Positions 9,433 to 18,508 are shown, counted from the first letter of the stretch. The stretch is 64,000 nt of DNA from Thioalkalivibrio sulfidiphilus HL-EbGr7 (GCF_000021985.1 NC_011901.1:2046001-2110000); one strand, 5' to 3'. The notes: generated from the letters alone by a model not told the origin. Program-made: numbers and translations.

Positions 9433-10305
9433 CTACCCCTTGTTCAACCGCCGCAGCATCTCCACCAGCGCCGAGGAATCCAGCTCACCCATGTCCTGGC
9501 CCACCAGGGCGTTGATGAACTGGGTGGCCACGGCGGAGCCGGGGGTGGCCACACCCAGTTCGGCGGCGGTCTGCAGGGCGATGCCCATGTCCTTGCGGTG
9601 CAGCCGGGCCTTGAAGCCGGGGCGGTAATTCTTGTCCAGCATGCGCTGGCCGTGGACCTCCAGGATGCGCGAGTAGGCGAAACCGCCCAGCAGCGCCTCC
9701 CGCACCCGGGCGGGGTCGACGTCGGCTGCCTCGGCCAGGGTGAAGGCCTCGCCGATGGCCTGCAGGCTCTGGGCCACGATCATCTGGTTGCAGGTCTTGG
9801 CGATCTGGCCGGCGCCGGGGCCGCCCACGTGGGTGATGGTGCCGCCCACCACCTCCAGCAGGGGCCGCACCTTTTCTAATGCCTCGGCCTCGCCACCCAC
9901 CATCAGGGTAAGCGTGCCGTCGATGGCCCCCTGCTCGCCGCCGGAGACCGGCACGTCGAGCATCTGAATGCCCTGCCCCGCCAGCTTTTCAGCCATGCGC
10001 CGGGAGGCGCCGGCGGCGATGGTGCTGTGGTCCACCACGATCAGCCCGGGACGGGCGCCGTGGATCACGCCGTTCTCGCCCAGCAGCACCGCCTCCACGT
10101 CTGCGGTGTCGGAGACGTTGGTGAACACCACGTCCACCTGCCCCGCCAGCTCGGCGGGCGAGGCGGCCACCGTGGCACCGGCGGCTTTGAGCGGTTCCAG
10201 GCTCTCCGGCCGGCGCGCCCAGACACACACCTCGTAGCCGGCCTTCAGCAGGTTCGCCGCCATGGGGCGGCCCATGATGCCCAGTCCGATGTAGCCGACC
10301 TTCAT
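9433..10305 (-). CDS. NAD(P)-dependent beta-hydroxyacid dehydrogenase (tartronate semialdehyde reductase-like)
   Basis: A 290-residue protein of normal family length. The Rossmann start is VGYIGLGIMGRPMAANLLKAG. The substrate-binding signature DVPVSGGEQGAIDGTLTLMVGG is at about 118-139, and the catalytic Lys lies in GAGQIAKTCNQMIVAQSLQA. The C-terminal helical domain (KDMGIALQTAAELGVATPGS) is typical. Members reduce tartronate semialdehyde or related 3-hydroxyacids. GarR/GlxR is the closest match, but the substrate cannot be assigned from sequence. It is separated from minE by about 25 bp on the same strand, so it may be transcribed with the min genes. Confidence 0.85.
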   Translation of the reverse strand: MKVGYIGLGIMGRPMAANLLKAGYEVCVWARRPESLEPLKAAGATVAASPAELAGQVDVVFTNVSDTADVEAVLLGENGVIHGARPGLIVVDHSTIAAGASRRMAEKLAGQGIQMLDVPVSGGEQGAIDGTLTLMVGGEAEALEKVRPLLEVVGGTITHVGGPGAGQIAKTCNQMIVAQSLQAIGEAFTLAEAADVDPARVREALLGGFAYSRILEVHGQRMLDKNYRPGFKARLHRKDMGIALQTAAELGVATPGSAVATQFINALVGQDMGELDSSALVEMLRRLNKG

Positions 10306-10330
10306 GGCGCGTCTCCTTCGTTGCTGATAC

Positions 10331-10588
10331 TCAGGCCTTGTGCTCCGGCAACGTCACATTCAGCTCCAGCACCTCGCAGTCGCCGTCGCGCTCCAGCTGG
10401 ATGCTCACCGCGTCCTCGTCCACCTGCACGTACTTGCGGATCACGTTGAGAATCTCCTCCTGGAGCCTGGGCAGGTAGTCCGGGCCGTCCCGGTGCACCC
10501 GTTCCCGGGCCACGATCACCTGCAGCCGTTCCTTGGCCACCTGGGCGGACTTCTTCTTCTGGGATCGGAAGTAGTTGAAGAAATTCAT
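10331..10588 (-). CDS. minE: MinE, cell-division topological specificity factor
   Basis: An 85-residue protein typical of MinE. The membrane-targeting N-terminus is MNFFNYFRSQKKKSA, the anti-MinCD helix/strand is KERLQVIVARER, and the dimerisation domain includes DYLPRLQEEILNVIRKYV. It stimulates MinD ATPase and drives pole-to-pole oscillation that keeps MinC from midcell. It lies 3 bp downstream of minD, in the usual order minC-minD-minE. Confidence 0.97.
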   Translation of the reverse strand: MNFFNYFRSQKKKSAQVAKERLQVIVARERVHRDGPDYLPRLQEEILNVIRKYVQVDEDAVSIQLERDGDCEVLELNVTLPEHKA

Positions 10589-10591
10589 CGC

Positions 10592-11401
10592 TTAACTCCC
10601 GAACAGGCGGCCGAACAGGCCCTTTTTCTGCACGGTGAGGAAGCGGTGCTCCCGATCCTCGCCCAGGAACCGGGCCACCGCGTCCTGGTAGGCCTGACCG
10701 GCATCGGAGCTCTCGTCCATGATCACCGGGGTGCCGGCGTTGGAGGCGTTGAGCACCGCCTGGGATTCGGGGATCACCCCCAGCAGGTCCACGGCCAGGA
10801 TCTCCTGCACGTCCTCCACGCTCAGCATCTCGCCCTTGACCACCCGCTCCGGGGAATAACGGGTCAGCAGCAGCCGCCCGGGGATCGAGCCCTTGCCCTG
10901 CTCAGCATGGCGGGTCTTGCTGGCCAGGATGCCCAGGATGCGGTCGGAGTCGCGCACGCTGGAGACCTCCGGGTTGGTGACCACGATGGCCTCATCGGCG
11001 AAGTAGGCGGCCATCAGCGCGCCGCGCTCGATGCCGGCGGGGCTGTCGCAGACGATGTAGTCGAACTCCTCGGCCAACTCGTTCAGGACCTTTTCCACAC
11101 CCTCGGTGGTCAGGGCGTCCTTGTCCCGGGTCTGGGAGGCGGGCAGGATGTACAGCCCCTCCACCCGCTTGTCCTTGATCAGCGCCTGCTTCAGGTTGGC
11201 GTCGCCGTTGATGACGTTGACGAAGTCGTACACCACCCGGCGCTCCACCCCCATGATCAGGTCCAGGTTACGCAGGCCCACGTCGAAATCCACCACCGCA
11301 GTGCGATGGCCCGCCTGGGCCAGGCCGGTGGAGATGGCGGCGCTGGTGGTGGTCTTGCCCACCCCGCCCTTGCCCGAGGTTACTACGACGATCTTCGCCA
11401 C
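10592..11401 (-). CDS. minD: MinD, septum-site-determining ATPase
   Basis: A 269-residue ParA/MinD ATPase. It has the deviant Walker A GKGGVGKTTTSAA, switch I DFDVGLRNLDLIMG, Walker B YIVCDSPAGIERGAL and a C-terminal amphipathic membrane helix RFLTVQKKGLFGRLFG. The start codon is GTG at 11401, with GGAGAAG upstream, giving MAKIVVVTSG. It recruits MinC and MinE to the membrane. The 73-bp gap to minC is strikingly AT-rich, unlike the neighbours, and may hold a separate minDE promoter. Confidence 0.97.
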   Translation of the reverse strand: MAKIVVVTSGKGGVGKTTTSAAISTGLAQAGHRTAVVDFDVGLRNLDLIMGVERRVVYDFVNVINGDANLKQALIKDKRVEGLYILPASQTRDKDALTTEGVEKVLNELAEEFDYIVCDSPAGIERGALMAAYFADEAIVVTNPEVSSVRDSDRILGILASKTRHAEQGKGSIPGRLLLTRYSPERVVKGEMLSVEDVQEILAVDLLGVIPESQAVLNASNAGTPVIMDESSDAGQAYQDAVARFLGEDREHRFLTVQKKGLFGRLFGS

Positions 11402-11474
11402 AGAGTCTTCTCCGTCAGTTTAATTTATTCAAAAACAATAGATTGAAGATTATTATTTAAGTTATTTCTGGAAT

Positions 11475-12203
11475 CTAGAGAGCCTCGATCACCAGGCTCT
11501 CACCCTCCAGCCGCACCTGCACCGGCCCTGCCCGCTCCGCGTCGCTGATCTGCTCGCTCAGGCGGTAATGGCCGGCCACGGCCACCAGTTCGCAGTCCAG
11601 GCGCTGACAGAAGATGCGCGCCCCGCTATCGCCCAGCACCCCGGCCATGGCCCGGCCCCGCAGGGGCGCGTAGACGTGGATATTGCCGTCCGCCATCACC
11701 TCGGCCCCGGCGCTCACCGGCGCGGTGAGGATCAGGTCCCCGCCCCGGGCATAGACCTGCTGACCGGAACGCACCGGCTGGGTCACCAGCAGGCTGCGCA
11801 CCGGTTCGGCGGCGGGCCGGGGCGACACCTCCACCTCCCGGCGCGGTGCCGCCCGGGAACCGTCCACGTTCAGCACCGCGAGCCCCGCCGCCTCGGCGCG
11901 GGTCCGCAGCGCCTCGCCGGCCTCCCCCGGCAGCTCGCGCAAGCCGATCAGGGACACCCCGTGGGCGCGCAACGTTGCAGCCAGCGCCGCCAGTTCCAGC
12001 CCGGCGGCGGATTCGCCCAGGGCCTCCAGGTCCAGCACCGTGGGCAGCCCGGCGAGCAGACCGCTGCCATCGGCCAGGCGCGCGTCCAGCTCCCTGCCCA
12101 CCGCCTCCAGGGAGGGGCTGAGCAGACGCAGCAGGGTCACGGTGATCATGCGCCCCTTGAACTGCAGGGCGGCGGCTGTCGCGGCGGCGGCCTGGGCGCT
12201 CAT
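11475..12203 (-). CDS. minC: MinC, FtsZ-assembly inhibitor
   Basis: A 242-residue protein. The MinC N-domain (residues about 10-110, LQFKGRMITVTLLRL and PTVLDLEALG) inhibits FtsZ assembly. A linker (RAAPRREVEVSPRPA) leads to the right-handed beta-helix MinC C-domain, with the repeats RSGQQVYARGGDLILTAPVS, GAEVMADGNIHVYAPLRGR and RIFCQRLDCELVAVAG that bind MinD. It is first of the min operon. It shares a 245-bp intergenic region with the divergent ABC exporter. Confidence 0.96.
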   Translation of the reverse strand: MSAQAAAATAAALQFKGRMITVTLLRLLSPSLEAVGRELDARLADGSGLLAGLPTVLDLEALGESAAGLELAALAATLRAHGVSLIGLRELPGEAGEALRTRAEAAGLAVLNVDGSRAAPRREVEVSPRPAAEPVRSLLVTQPVRSGQQVYARGGDLILTAPVSAGAEVMADGNIHVYAPLRGRAMAGVLGDSGARIFCQRLDCELVAVAGHYRLSEQISDAERAGPVQVRLEGESLVIEAL

Positions 12204-12393
12204 GGGGCCGCGTTCCGGCGGGGCTGAAGAGACGGAAGGTGCTTGCTGGGGCTCATGAAGGGCACGGAAATCCTTGGCAGTACGGAGGAACAGTCGAAGG
12301 GGGCTATGGTATCAGCCGGGTCGGGAATACGCAGGATTGACACCACAGATTCGACACCCCGGCGCTGACAGCACCGGGTCAGGCGCGTACCAT

Positions 12394-12421
12394 CGGGTGT
12401 CCTGAGCACTCAGGACACCCG
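12394..12421. promoter_or_regulatory. 28-bp perfect palindrome upstream of the ABC exporter
   Basis: Arms CGGGTGTCCTGAG and CTCAGGACACCCG flank a 2-bp centre, 27 bp before the exporter ATG at 12449. No plus-strand gene ends nearby, so it is unlikely to be a terminator. An operator or an mRNA 5' hairpin is possible. No T-run follows. Confidence 0.6.
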
Positions 12422-12448
12422 CCTTTCCCGCAGCACCTGGACCCCGTC

Positions 12449-13417
12449 ATGCCGGCCTCACGGACAAGCCAAGCCCCCCTCGCCAGCCCCAGCCCCGAGC
12501 GCGAACAGCCCCTGGTCCAGGCCCGGGGTCTGACCAAGCGCTACGAGGGGCGCACCGTGGTGGACGGGGTGGACCTGACCGTGCGCACCGGCGAGTGCTT
12601 CGGCCTGCTGGGCCCCAACGGCGCCGGCAAGACCACCACCCTGCGCATGCTCCTGGGCCTGACCCCGCCGGATGCCGGCGAGCTCACGGTGCTGGGCGAA
12701 CCCATTCCCGAGCGCGCCCGGGAGGCCCGCACCCGCATCGGCGTGGTGCCCCAGTTCGATACCCTGGACCCGGACTTCACCGTGCGGGAAAACCTCGTCA
12801 CCTACGCCAGCTACTTCGGCCTGAAGGGCGAGGCCCTCGCGCGGCGGGTGGAGGACCTGCTGGAATTCGCCAGCCTCAAGGGCCGGGAAGACGTCAACAT
12901 CCAGTCCCTGTCCGGCGGCATGAAGCGGCGCCTGACCCTGGCCCGCGCGCTCATCAACCAGCCGGAGCTGGTGGTCCTGGACGAGCCCACCACGGGCCTC
13001 GACCCCCAGGCGCGCCACCACATCTGGCACCGCCTGCGCACCCTGCTGTCCCGGGACACCACCCTGATCATCACCACCCACTACATGGAAGAGGCCGAGC
13101 GCCTCTGCGACCGCCTGGCCATCATCGACCGGGGCCGGGTGATCGCCTGCGACAGCCCCCGGGCCCTGATCCAGGCCCACATCGAACCCCACGTGGTGGA
13201 ACTCTCCGGCAACGCCGCCACCCTGTGGCTGGACAAACAGGGCGCGCTCCCCGAGGGTGAGCGCCTGCACCGGGTCGGAGACATCGCCCTGATCTACACC
13301 CACGACCCGCGCCCGCTGCTCGAACGCCTGGACGCCGACGGCCTGCGCTACCTGCATCGCCCGGCCAACCTGGAGGACGTGTTTTTGAAACTCACCGGGC
13401 ATGACCTGCGGGATTAA
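12449..13417 (+). CDS. ABC exporter ATPase, NodI family
   Basis: A 322-residue ATP-binding subunit. It has Walker A LLGPNGAGKTTTLRMLLG, Q-loop VPQFDTLDPDFTVRENL, ABC signature LSGGMKRRLTLARAL, Walker B LVVLDEPTTGLDP and the H-loop TTHYMEEAE. The long C-terminal portion (about 230-322) is the DUF4162-like accessory seen in NodI/DrrA-type exporters. The permease follows about 200 bp later. NodI/NodJ homologues outside rhizobia export unidentified lipids or small molecules. The palindrome just upstream may control it. Confidence 0.9.
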   Translation: MPASRTSQAPLASPSPEREQPLVQARGLTKRYEGRTVVDGVDLTVRTGECFGLLGPNGAGKTTTLRMLLGLTPPDAGELTVLGEPIPERAREARTRIGVVPQFDTLDPDFTVRENLVTYASYFGLKGEALARRVEDLLEFASLKGREDVNIQSLSGGMKRRLTLARALINQPELVVLDEPTTGLDPQARHHIWHRLRTLLSRDTTLIITTHYMEEAERLCDRLAIIDRGRVIACDSPRALIQAHIEPHVVELSGNAATLWLDKQGALPEGERLHRVGDIALIYTHDPRPLLERLDADGLRYLHRPANLEDVFLKLTGHDLRD

Positions 13418-13562
13418 GTGGGAAGTGTGAATTGGGAAGGACGAAATTAAGTGCGAAGTGAGAATTGGGAAGTGGGAGGAAACCACAGGCGTACCGGCTT
13501 AGGCGGTATAGGGTTTGTTGCTCTTTGTCCCACTTTCCAATTCTCACTTCGCACTTAAATCC
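13418..13562. repeat. Heptamer inverted-repeat element, GGGAAGT family (copy 3)
   Basis: GTGGGAAGTGTGAATTGGGA and AAGTGCGAAGTGAGAATTGG form the left arm. After about 45 bp, CCACTTTCCAATTCTCACTT forms the right arm. The element fills the gap between the two subunits of the ABC exporter, as copy 2 fills the gap between gap and arsJ. Confidence 0.8.
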
Positions 13563-13620
13563 ACGCTGTTTCCGAAGCAACCGAAACTCAACATACTGCC
13601 GCTCTGAACAACGCCACCCC

Positions 13621-14382
13621 ATGTCCCCCAACCTCCGCTTCCTCCACGTCTGGCGCCGCAACCTCAAGGTCTGGCGCAAGATCCTCATCCCCTCGGTCCT
13701 GGGCAACTTCGGCGAGCCGGTGCTCTACCTGTTGGCCTTCGGCTACGGCTTCGGCATGCTGGTGGGTGATCTGGGCGAGATGCCCTACATGGTGTTCCTG
13801 GCCTCCGGCATCATCTGCTCCAGCGCCATGTTCACGGCCAGCTTCGAGGGCATGTACTCCGCCTACACCCGCATGGACGTGCAGCACACCTGGAGCGCCA
13901 TGCTGGGCGCGCCGCTCACCGTGGACGACATCGTGCTGGGCGAGGTGGCCTGGGCGGCCACCAAGGGACTGATGAGCGCGGCGGCGATCCTGGTGGTGGC
14001 CGCGGTGCTGGGGCTGGTGGCCAACGCCTGGGCCCTGCTGGCGCTGCCAGTGCTGCTGCTCACCGGCTTCACCTTCGGCGCCTGCGCCATGGTGGTCACC
14101 GCCTTCTCCAAGAGCTACGACTTCTTCCTCTACTACTTCACCCTGGTGATCACGCCCACGCTGCTGCTGTCCGGCGTGTTCTTCCCCCTGGAGCAGTTCC
14201 CGGCCCCGGTGCAGATGCTCGCCTACCTGCTGCCCCTGGCCCACACCGTGGAACTGGTGCGTCCGCTGCTGACCGGCACCATGCCGACGCAGGTGCTGCT
14301 GCATCTCGCGGTCATCGCGGCTTACGGGGTGGTCGGCCTGATGATTGCGACGCGCCTGATCCGCAGACGGCTGATTCGCTGA
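13621..14382 (+). CDS. ABC-2 type permease, NodJ family
   Basis: A 253-residue ABC-2 membrane subunit with six hydrophobic segments. The N-terminus FLHVWRRNLKVWRKILIPS and YMVFLASGIICSSAMFTASFEG match NodJ, and the FFPLEQFPAPVQ loop with LPLAHTVELVRPLL is the ABC-2 hallmark near the C-terminus. It forms the transmembrane half of the exporter with the ATPase upstream. The ATG at 13621 is chosen because the open frame upstream consists of heptamer repeat sequence. The substrate is unknown. Confidence 0.9.
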   Translation: MSPNLRFLHVWRRNLKVWRKILIPSVLGNFGEPVLYLLAFGYGFGMLVGDLGEMPYMVFLASGIICSSAMFTASFEGMYSAYTRMDVQHTWSAMLGAPLTVDDIVLGEVAWAATKGLMSAAAILVVAAVLGLVANAWALLALPVLLLTGFTFGACAMVVTAFSKSYDFFLYYFTLVITPTLLLSGVFFPLEQFPAPVQMLAYLLPLAHTVELVRPLLTGTMPTQVLLHLAVIAAYGVVGLMIATRLIRRRLIR

Positions 14383-14434
14383 GATTCCGCAGGACACGAT
14401 GGCATCAGGCCATTGGCTGGGACCGCCACACTTG

Positions 14435-14452
14435 TGTACAATTTCCTGTACA
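14435..14452. promoter_or_regulatory. YefM-type operator (paired TGTACA)
   Basis: Two TGTACA palindromes at 14435-14440 and 14447-14452 have centres 12 bp apart, 23 bp before the antitoxin start. This matches the paired TGTACA arrangement known for YefM autoregulation. GGAGG follows as the ribosome site at about 14461. Confidence 0.8.
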
Positions 14453-14474
14453 TAATTGCTGGAGGGCTCCGCAG

Positions 14475-14726
14475 ATGGATGCCATCACCTACACCAAGGC
14501 GCGCGCCAATCTGGCACAGACCATCGATGCCGTGTGCGAGAACCACGAACCCGTCATTGTCACCAAGAAAAATGACCGTGCCGTCGTGATACTTTCGCTT
14601 GAGGATTACCAGGCGCTTGAGGAGACGGCATACCTGCTTCGCAATCCCAAGAACGCCCGGCGTCTCCTCGACGCCATCAACGAGCTTGATGCGGGTGGCG
14701 GTAGCGAAAGGACGCTGGCCGAATGA
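14475..14726 (+). CDS. yefM: Antitoxin YefM (Phd/YefM family)
   Basis: An 83-residue antitoxin. The DNA-binding N-terminal half [20 protein letters not shown] and [20 protein letters not shown] match Phd/YefM. The acidic C-terminal part ([18 protein letters not shown]) neutralises the toxin. Its end overlaps the toxin start (ATGA), ensuring coupling. It represses its own operon via the TGTACA pair. Confidence 0.95.
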   Translation: MDAITYTKARANLAQTIDAVCENHEPVIVTKKNDRAVVILSLEDYQALEETAYLLRNPKNARRLLDAINELDAGGGSERTLAE

Positions 14727-14977
14727 AGCTCATCTTTTCGGCGAATGCCTGGGAAGACTATCTTTACTGGCAAAAGACCGACAAGAAAACACTCAAGCGC
14801 ATCAACCAGTTGATTGCAGAGATCCAACGATCTCCGTTTGAAGGGATCGGGAAACCCGAGCCACTGAAACATGCCCTATTGGGCTACTGGTCACGCCGGA
14901 TCGACGGTGAGCATCGCATCGTTTACCGGACTGACGATGACAGTGTGTTTATCGCGCAACTTCGTTATCACTACTGA
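14723..14977 (+). CDS. yoeB: Toxin YoeB, ribosome-dependent mRNA endonuclease
   Basis: An 84-residue RelE-fold toxin of usual YoeB length. It has the features [47 protein letters not shown] and the C-terminal catalytic end [10 protein letters not shown]...IAQLRYHY. The expected Glu, Arg, His and C-terminal Tyr are present, so it looks active. YoeB cleaves mRNA at the ribosomal A site. It overlaps yefM by four bases. Confidence 0.95.
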   Translation: MKLIFSANAWEDYLYWQKTDKKTLKRINQLIAEIQRSPFEGIGKPEPLKHALLGYWSRRIDGEHRIVYRTDDDSVFIAQLRYHY

Positions 14978-15089
14978 AGACTGTGACGCCCTATTGAGTC
15001 GCGCAGGCCTGCGGGATTAATCTGAGCCTGCAATCGGCGCAGGGAAGTCCGGGCCAGTTTCCCCACCGCGGCCGATCATTAGGACATAG

Positions 15090-15342
15090 CCCGCATATCT
15101 CACCGGGATCGCGGGAGCAGGCGAAGGATTCGCGTTCGTAGGCGCCGCTCTGGAGCGAAACCCATAGCCGTAGCTATGGGTTGAGTGAAGAGCAAGCCTA
15201 CGAACGCGAAGACGAGCCTGAACCGCGATAGGACTCCGGCGGGAACAGACTGTCAGCTGAGGTCGGCGACCATTTCGACGTATTTGACTGATGTATCAAC
15301 CTGTTGCGCGCCCGCCGGTGTCCGACCGGTGAGATATGCGGG
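15090..15342. mobile_element. MITE with CCCGCATATCTCACC termini, copy 1
   Basis: A 253-bp non-coding element with terminal inverted repeats CCCGCATATCTCACCGG and CCGGTGAGATATGCGGG. It is flanked by ATAG on the left and CTAG on the right, a near-perfect 4-bp duplication. Its interior has a second long inverted repeat (GCGTTCGTAGGC ... GCCTACGAACGC) around CCCATAGC/GCTATGGG. It is almost identical to 27217-27470. The rest of 14978-15352 shows no gene. Its right edge ends 10 bp before the next start codon. Confidence 0.88.
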
Positions 15343-15352
15343 CTAGACACCC

Positions 15353-16709
15353 ATGCCCCAGCAAAGCTCCCCCGGCAATACCCCGCAACCGACCTCGTTC
15401 AAAATCGTGTTCTTCGGCCTCGGCGCCGTCGGCTCCGCCATGCTCATCTGCCTGAGTGAACTGGCGGAACGGGATGCGGTGCCGATCCACTTCGTGGTCT
15501 ACACCCGCGACCCCGAGGCTGCCAGGGACGCCCTGTTCCACGCCGAGCGCCTGTTCGAGCGCATCGAGTTCATCGAGCTGCCGGAGTTCGCCCCGGTGTT
15601 CGCCCTGGCACCGGAACACGTCAAGACCCTGGAAGGGGCCACGGTGCTGATCAACGCCGCGCTGCCGGAATTCGACCTGCCGATGATCGAACTGGCCCTG
15701 CGCATCGGTGCCCACACCGTGAGCCTCGCCTCGGACATGTACGACACCGAGACCGAGCGCAGCCTGACCTTCCCCCAGTACCGCTACGATGCCGAACTGC
15801 GCAAGCGCGGCATCGCCGCCCTGATCAATCTCGGCATCGCCCCCGGCGCCACTGACTTTCTCATCGGCCGGCGCATGCACGACCTGCTCACCGCGGATCG
15901 CAAGGACCTGGAGGTGGAGAGCATCGATCTCTACCTGCTGGAGGACATCGATTCCGATTCCATCGTGTTCTCCTGGTCACCCATCGTGGCCCTGGAGGAA
16001 ATGGCCCAGCGGCCCCGGATGATCCGCAACGGCCTGATCCAGGTGCTGGAGCCCTTCTCCGGCGCACGGGAATACCATTTCCCCCACGAAGCCGAACCCA
16101 GCCGCCAGTACCCGCTCTACCAGGAAGAACTGCTGTCACTGCACCGTGCCTTTCCCGAGGTGGAATCCATCGGCGTGTACACCGGCGGCTCCGAGGTCGA
16201 ACTGCTCAAGGCCCTGTTCCAGCTCAACCTGCTCTCCAAGCGCACCCTGCCCGACCGGCCCGATCTCACCGTGGAGGCGCTGGTGCGCTCCATCCTGCCC
16301 GGCATGAACAAGCCCCGGCGCATCGAGGCCTACCTGCGCGACGGCGTGATCCGCCGGGCCCATTTCGCCGCCGCCGCCGAGATCCGCATCTCGGAGACGG
16401 TGCGCAACGAGCGCCAGACCGTGGTCGAAACCGTCGGCCTCAGCTACCTGCGCTACCCGGGCCTGATCGGCACGCCCTACGCGGGCGCCACCTACATCTC
16501 ATTCCCCACCGCCGTGGGTGCCGCCATCCTGGCCTGGCACGCCCTCGACTACGCGCGCTCCGGGAGCGGTTCACGCCCTGACCGGCGTGCTGGGCGGCGT
16601 GGACCTGGCCCGCATCCTGCCCCGTGCCCGGGGCGACGCCATTCGCCGCGACCTGGTGGCCTGGGACATCGATCTGTTCGACAGCGTGCGTGATGCGACC
16701 GAGACCTGA
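15353..16709 (+). pseudogene. Saccharopine-dehydrogenase-like NAD(P)-binding protein, frameshifted near the 3' end
   Basis: The N-terminal Rossmann motif FKIVFFGLGAVGSAMLICL and TVLINAALPEFDLPMIELAL identify a saccharopine-dehydrogenase-like oxidoreductase of about 450 residues; the exact substrate is unknown. The first frame runs to about codon 402 (ILAWHALDYAR) and then turns into Arg/Pro-rich nonsense ending at 16693. The next frame continues sensibly as PGAVHALTGVLGGVDLARIL to the stop at 16709. A one-base insertion (or two-base loss) near 16555-16565 explains it. No Shine-Dalgarno is visible because the MITE ends just upstream. It could be a decaying gene or carry a sequencing error. Confidence 0.75.
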
Positions 16710-16717
16710 GACGGGGT

Positions 16718-16800
16718 TCTCTCGCAGAGGCGCTGGGGCGCGGGGGGAAGTCAAAAAACAGGGGCTCTCGCGAAGGCGCAAAGACGCCAAGGAACGCATC
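16718..16800 (+). repeat. Octamer repeat half-elements without a partner
   Basis: Two left-type arms, TCTCGCAGAGGCGCTGGGGC at about 16720 and CTCTCGCGAAGGCGCAAAGA at about 16768, are not followed by the usual inverted arms. They look like solo or truncated units. Confidence 0.7.
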
Positions 16801-16845
16801 CAGAACATTGGACAGACTCCGTTATCTCAAGGCACCTGAAGTGTC

Positions 16846-17253
16846 CTATACATGATCCGGTCTGCCGCTGACCCCGATCATCACCCACTGATCCCCTTGC
16901 TTGAGATAGATTTCGGTCCACTTCCCGCTGACACGAAAGGACGTCGCGCCCTTTGGCGCGACGGTGGCCGAGTAGGTGTAGTGAACGATGCCTGCAACGT
17001 GGTCGTAGACCTCGATGCTGAGCGGCCTGAGCTGGTAGTCCACCACCACAGGTGAGTCACCCAGTACGGACTGGACTGCGGTTTCCCTGTCGTGGGGCAC
17101 CGGGCTGTTCATATCCCAGCCCATGTACCTGGGATGCAAGGTACTCCGGATCTTCTCGGCGTTGCGTTCCATGGACAGGGACCACAGATCATTGACCCGC
17201 TTCCACAGATCCTGCTGTTCAGGCGACAGGTCATAAACGCGCAGATCGGACAT
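16846..17253 (-). CDS. SnoaL/DUF4440-like (NTF2-fold) protein
   Basis: A 135-residue protein with NTF2-like fold character. An N-terminal helix (QQDLWKRVNDLWSLSMERNAEKIRS) is followed by HPRYMGWDMNSPVP and alternating strands ending in SFRVSGKWTEIYLKQGDQWVMIG, the usual DUF4440 C-terminal strand pair. Such proteins bind or convert small molecules, or have no known activity. Consecutive starts GTG/ATG/ATG occur at 17259-17253. The last is chosen for GGAG spacing. It stands alone between convergent or unrelated genes. Confidence 0.72.
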   Translation of the reverse strand: MSDLRVYDLSPEQQDLWKRVNDLWSLSMERNAEKIRSTLHPRYMGWDMNSPVPHDRETAVQSVLGDSPVVVDYQLRPLSIEVYDHVAGIVHYTYSATVAPKGATSFRVSGKWTEIYLKQGDQWVMIGVSGRPDHV

Positions 17254-17411
17254 CATCACTCCGGCTCCGTCAGGCCCTGGGTTAGTGCCAAGATTACAGC
17301 CCCATCCAGCCTGCCGCTCCGGTCACCGGCTGATGGAATCGACGTCAGTGATGAAACACCCGCCCTTCCCGGACAAACCGGATTCCTGCCGGCCATGGGC
17401 CTCACCTGCAT

Positions 17412-18371
17412 TCAAGCCTGGGCCGATTCGCGCGCCTGGCGCACGTTGCGAGCGATCTCCTCCAGGTGCACATGCCCGGTGCCACAGCAGCCGCCCCAGA
17501 TGTCCATGTGCGGATAGCGCTGCGCCAAGCCGCCCATGAGGCGGCCGAGTTCTTCCGGGTCGCCCTCCTCCAGGTGGCCAAGCTGACACAGGGCGATCTT
17601 CTCCATCTTCGAGGCATTGGGCCTGAACCCCCGCATGCGCCGGATCCAGTCACCCGTTTCAAGTCCCGGCTCGAACTCCACGGGATGGGAGCAGTTCAAC
17701 AGGTAGCAGACCGGCGCAGCGTCGGTCTGCTCGTCGATGGCCGCCACGGCCTCCGCCAGCGATGGACCGGATTTGAGGCGTGACGTGCCGTCCACCGTCA
17801 GGGACATGACCAGGGGGACACCGGCACCGGCGGCAGCGCGTGCCACACCCACGGCCTCCTCGATGTTGTTGAAGGTCATGGCACAAGCATAATCCACACC
17901 GGCCTGGCGCAGAGTGGACAACTGCACCGAGTGATAATCCTCGGCCTCGGCAGCCGTGATATCCCGGTTCAGCTGATAGGCGTCACCCCGCGGCCCGACG
18001 ATACCGCCCACCAGAGTGGTTTCGATGTCCCCCTCATATTCCGCCGCCACATCGCGCAGGAATTCGATGGCCTGGTGATTGGCGTCGGCCAACCCCTGAG
18101 GCGAATACCCGAGCAGCGCCCCCCAATCGGGGCTGGCCCGGTAATCCAGACCCGTGAGCATGGCAGACAGGCCCTGTGCCGCCGCAACGTCCAGGCAACG
18201 CCGGTAGATGTCGCGCATCACGTCCACAGCCTTGGGAACTTCAAGCAAGGGAAAGGCCGCGAAATGGGGCAACTCGAAGCCCCACTTGTACATGAGTTCG
18301 GTCTCGATCCCGCCTTCGGTCAGGAAAGTCTCTGAACCGGGTTCACTGGGAAACCCCGTATCGGTGTTCAT
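17412..18371 (-). CDS. Homocysteine S-methyltransferase family protein
   Basis: A 319-residue TIM-barrel protein. The start ETFLTEGGIETELMYKWGFELPHFAAF is the Hcy-binding domain signature. The zinc ligands are the Cys in YLLNCSHPVEF (about residue 228) and the vicinal Cys in WGGCCGTGHVHLEEIA near the C-terminus. It transfers methyl groups from S-methylmethionine, betaine or a similar donor to homocysteine. It lacks cobalamin domains, so it is not MetH. Donor identity cannot be read from sequence. It is monocistronic in this window. Confidence 0.88.
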   Translation of the reverse strand: MNTDTGFPSEPGSETFLTEGGIETELMYKWGFELPHFAAFPLLEVPKAVDVMRDIYRRCLDVAAAQGLSAMLTGLDYRASPDWGALLGYSPQGLADANHQAIEFLRDVAAEYEGDIETTLVGGIVGPRGDAYQLNRDITAAEAEDYHSVQLSTLRQAGVDYACAMTFNNIEEAVGVARAAAGAGVPLVMSLTVDGTSRLKSGPSLAEAVAAIDEQTDAAPVCYLLNCSHPVEFEPGLETGDWIRRMRGFRPNASKMEKIALCQLGHLEEGDPEELGRLMGGLAQRYPHMDIWGGCCGTGHVHLEEIARNVRQARESAQA

Positions 18372-18508
18372 GGGCCACCTCCTTCCGGCATAAGACCGAA
18401 GCGTCGTTGGTCACCCCTTTTCCTAGCAGCCGATCCCGAAACCGTCAAAAACCCAAGGGGCCGGGGAAAAACAATGCTCGCATATCACCAACCCCATTCA
18501 TGAACTTT

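Noticed and set aside
13465-13620. Upstream extension of the NodJ-type permease
   Set aside because: It is made of heptamer repeat sequence; the family start matches the ATG at 13621.
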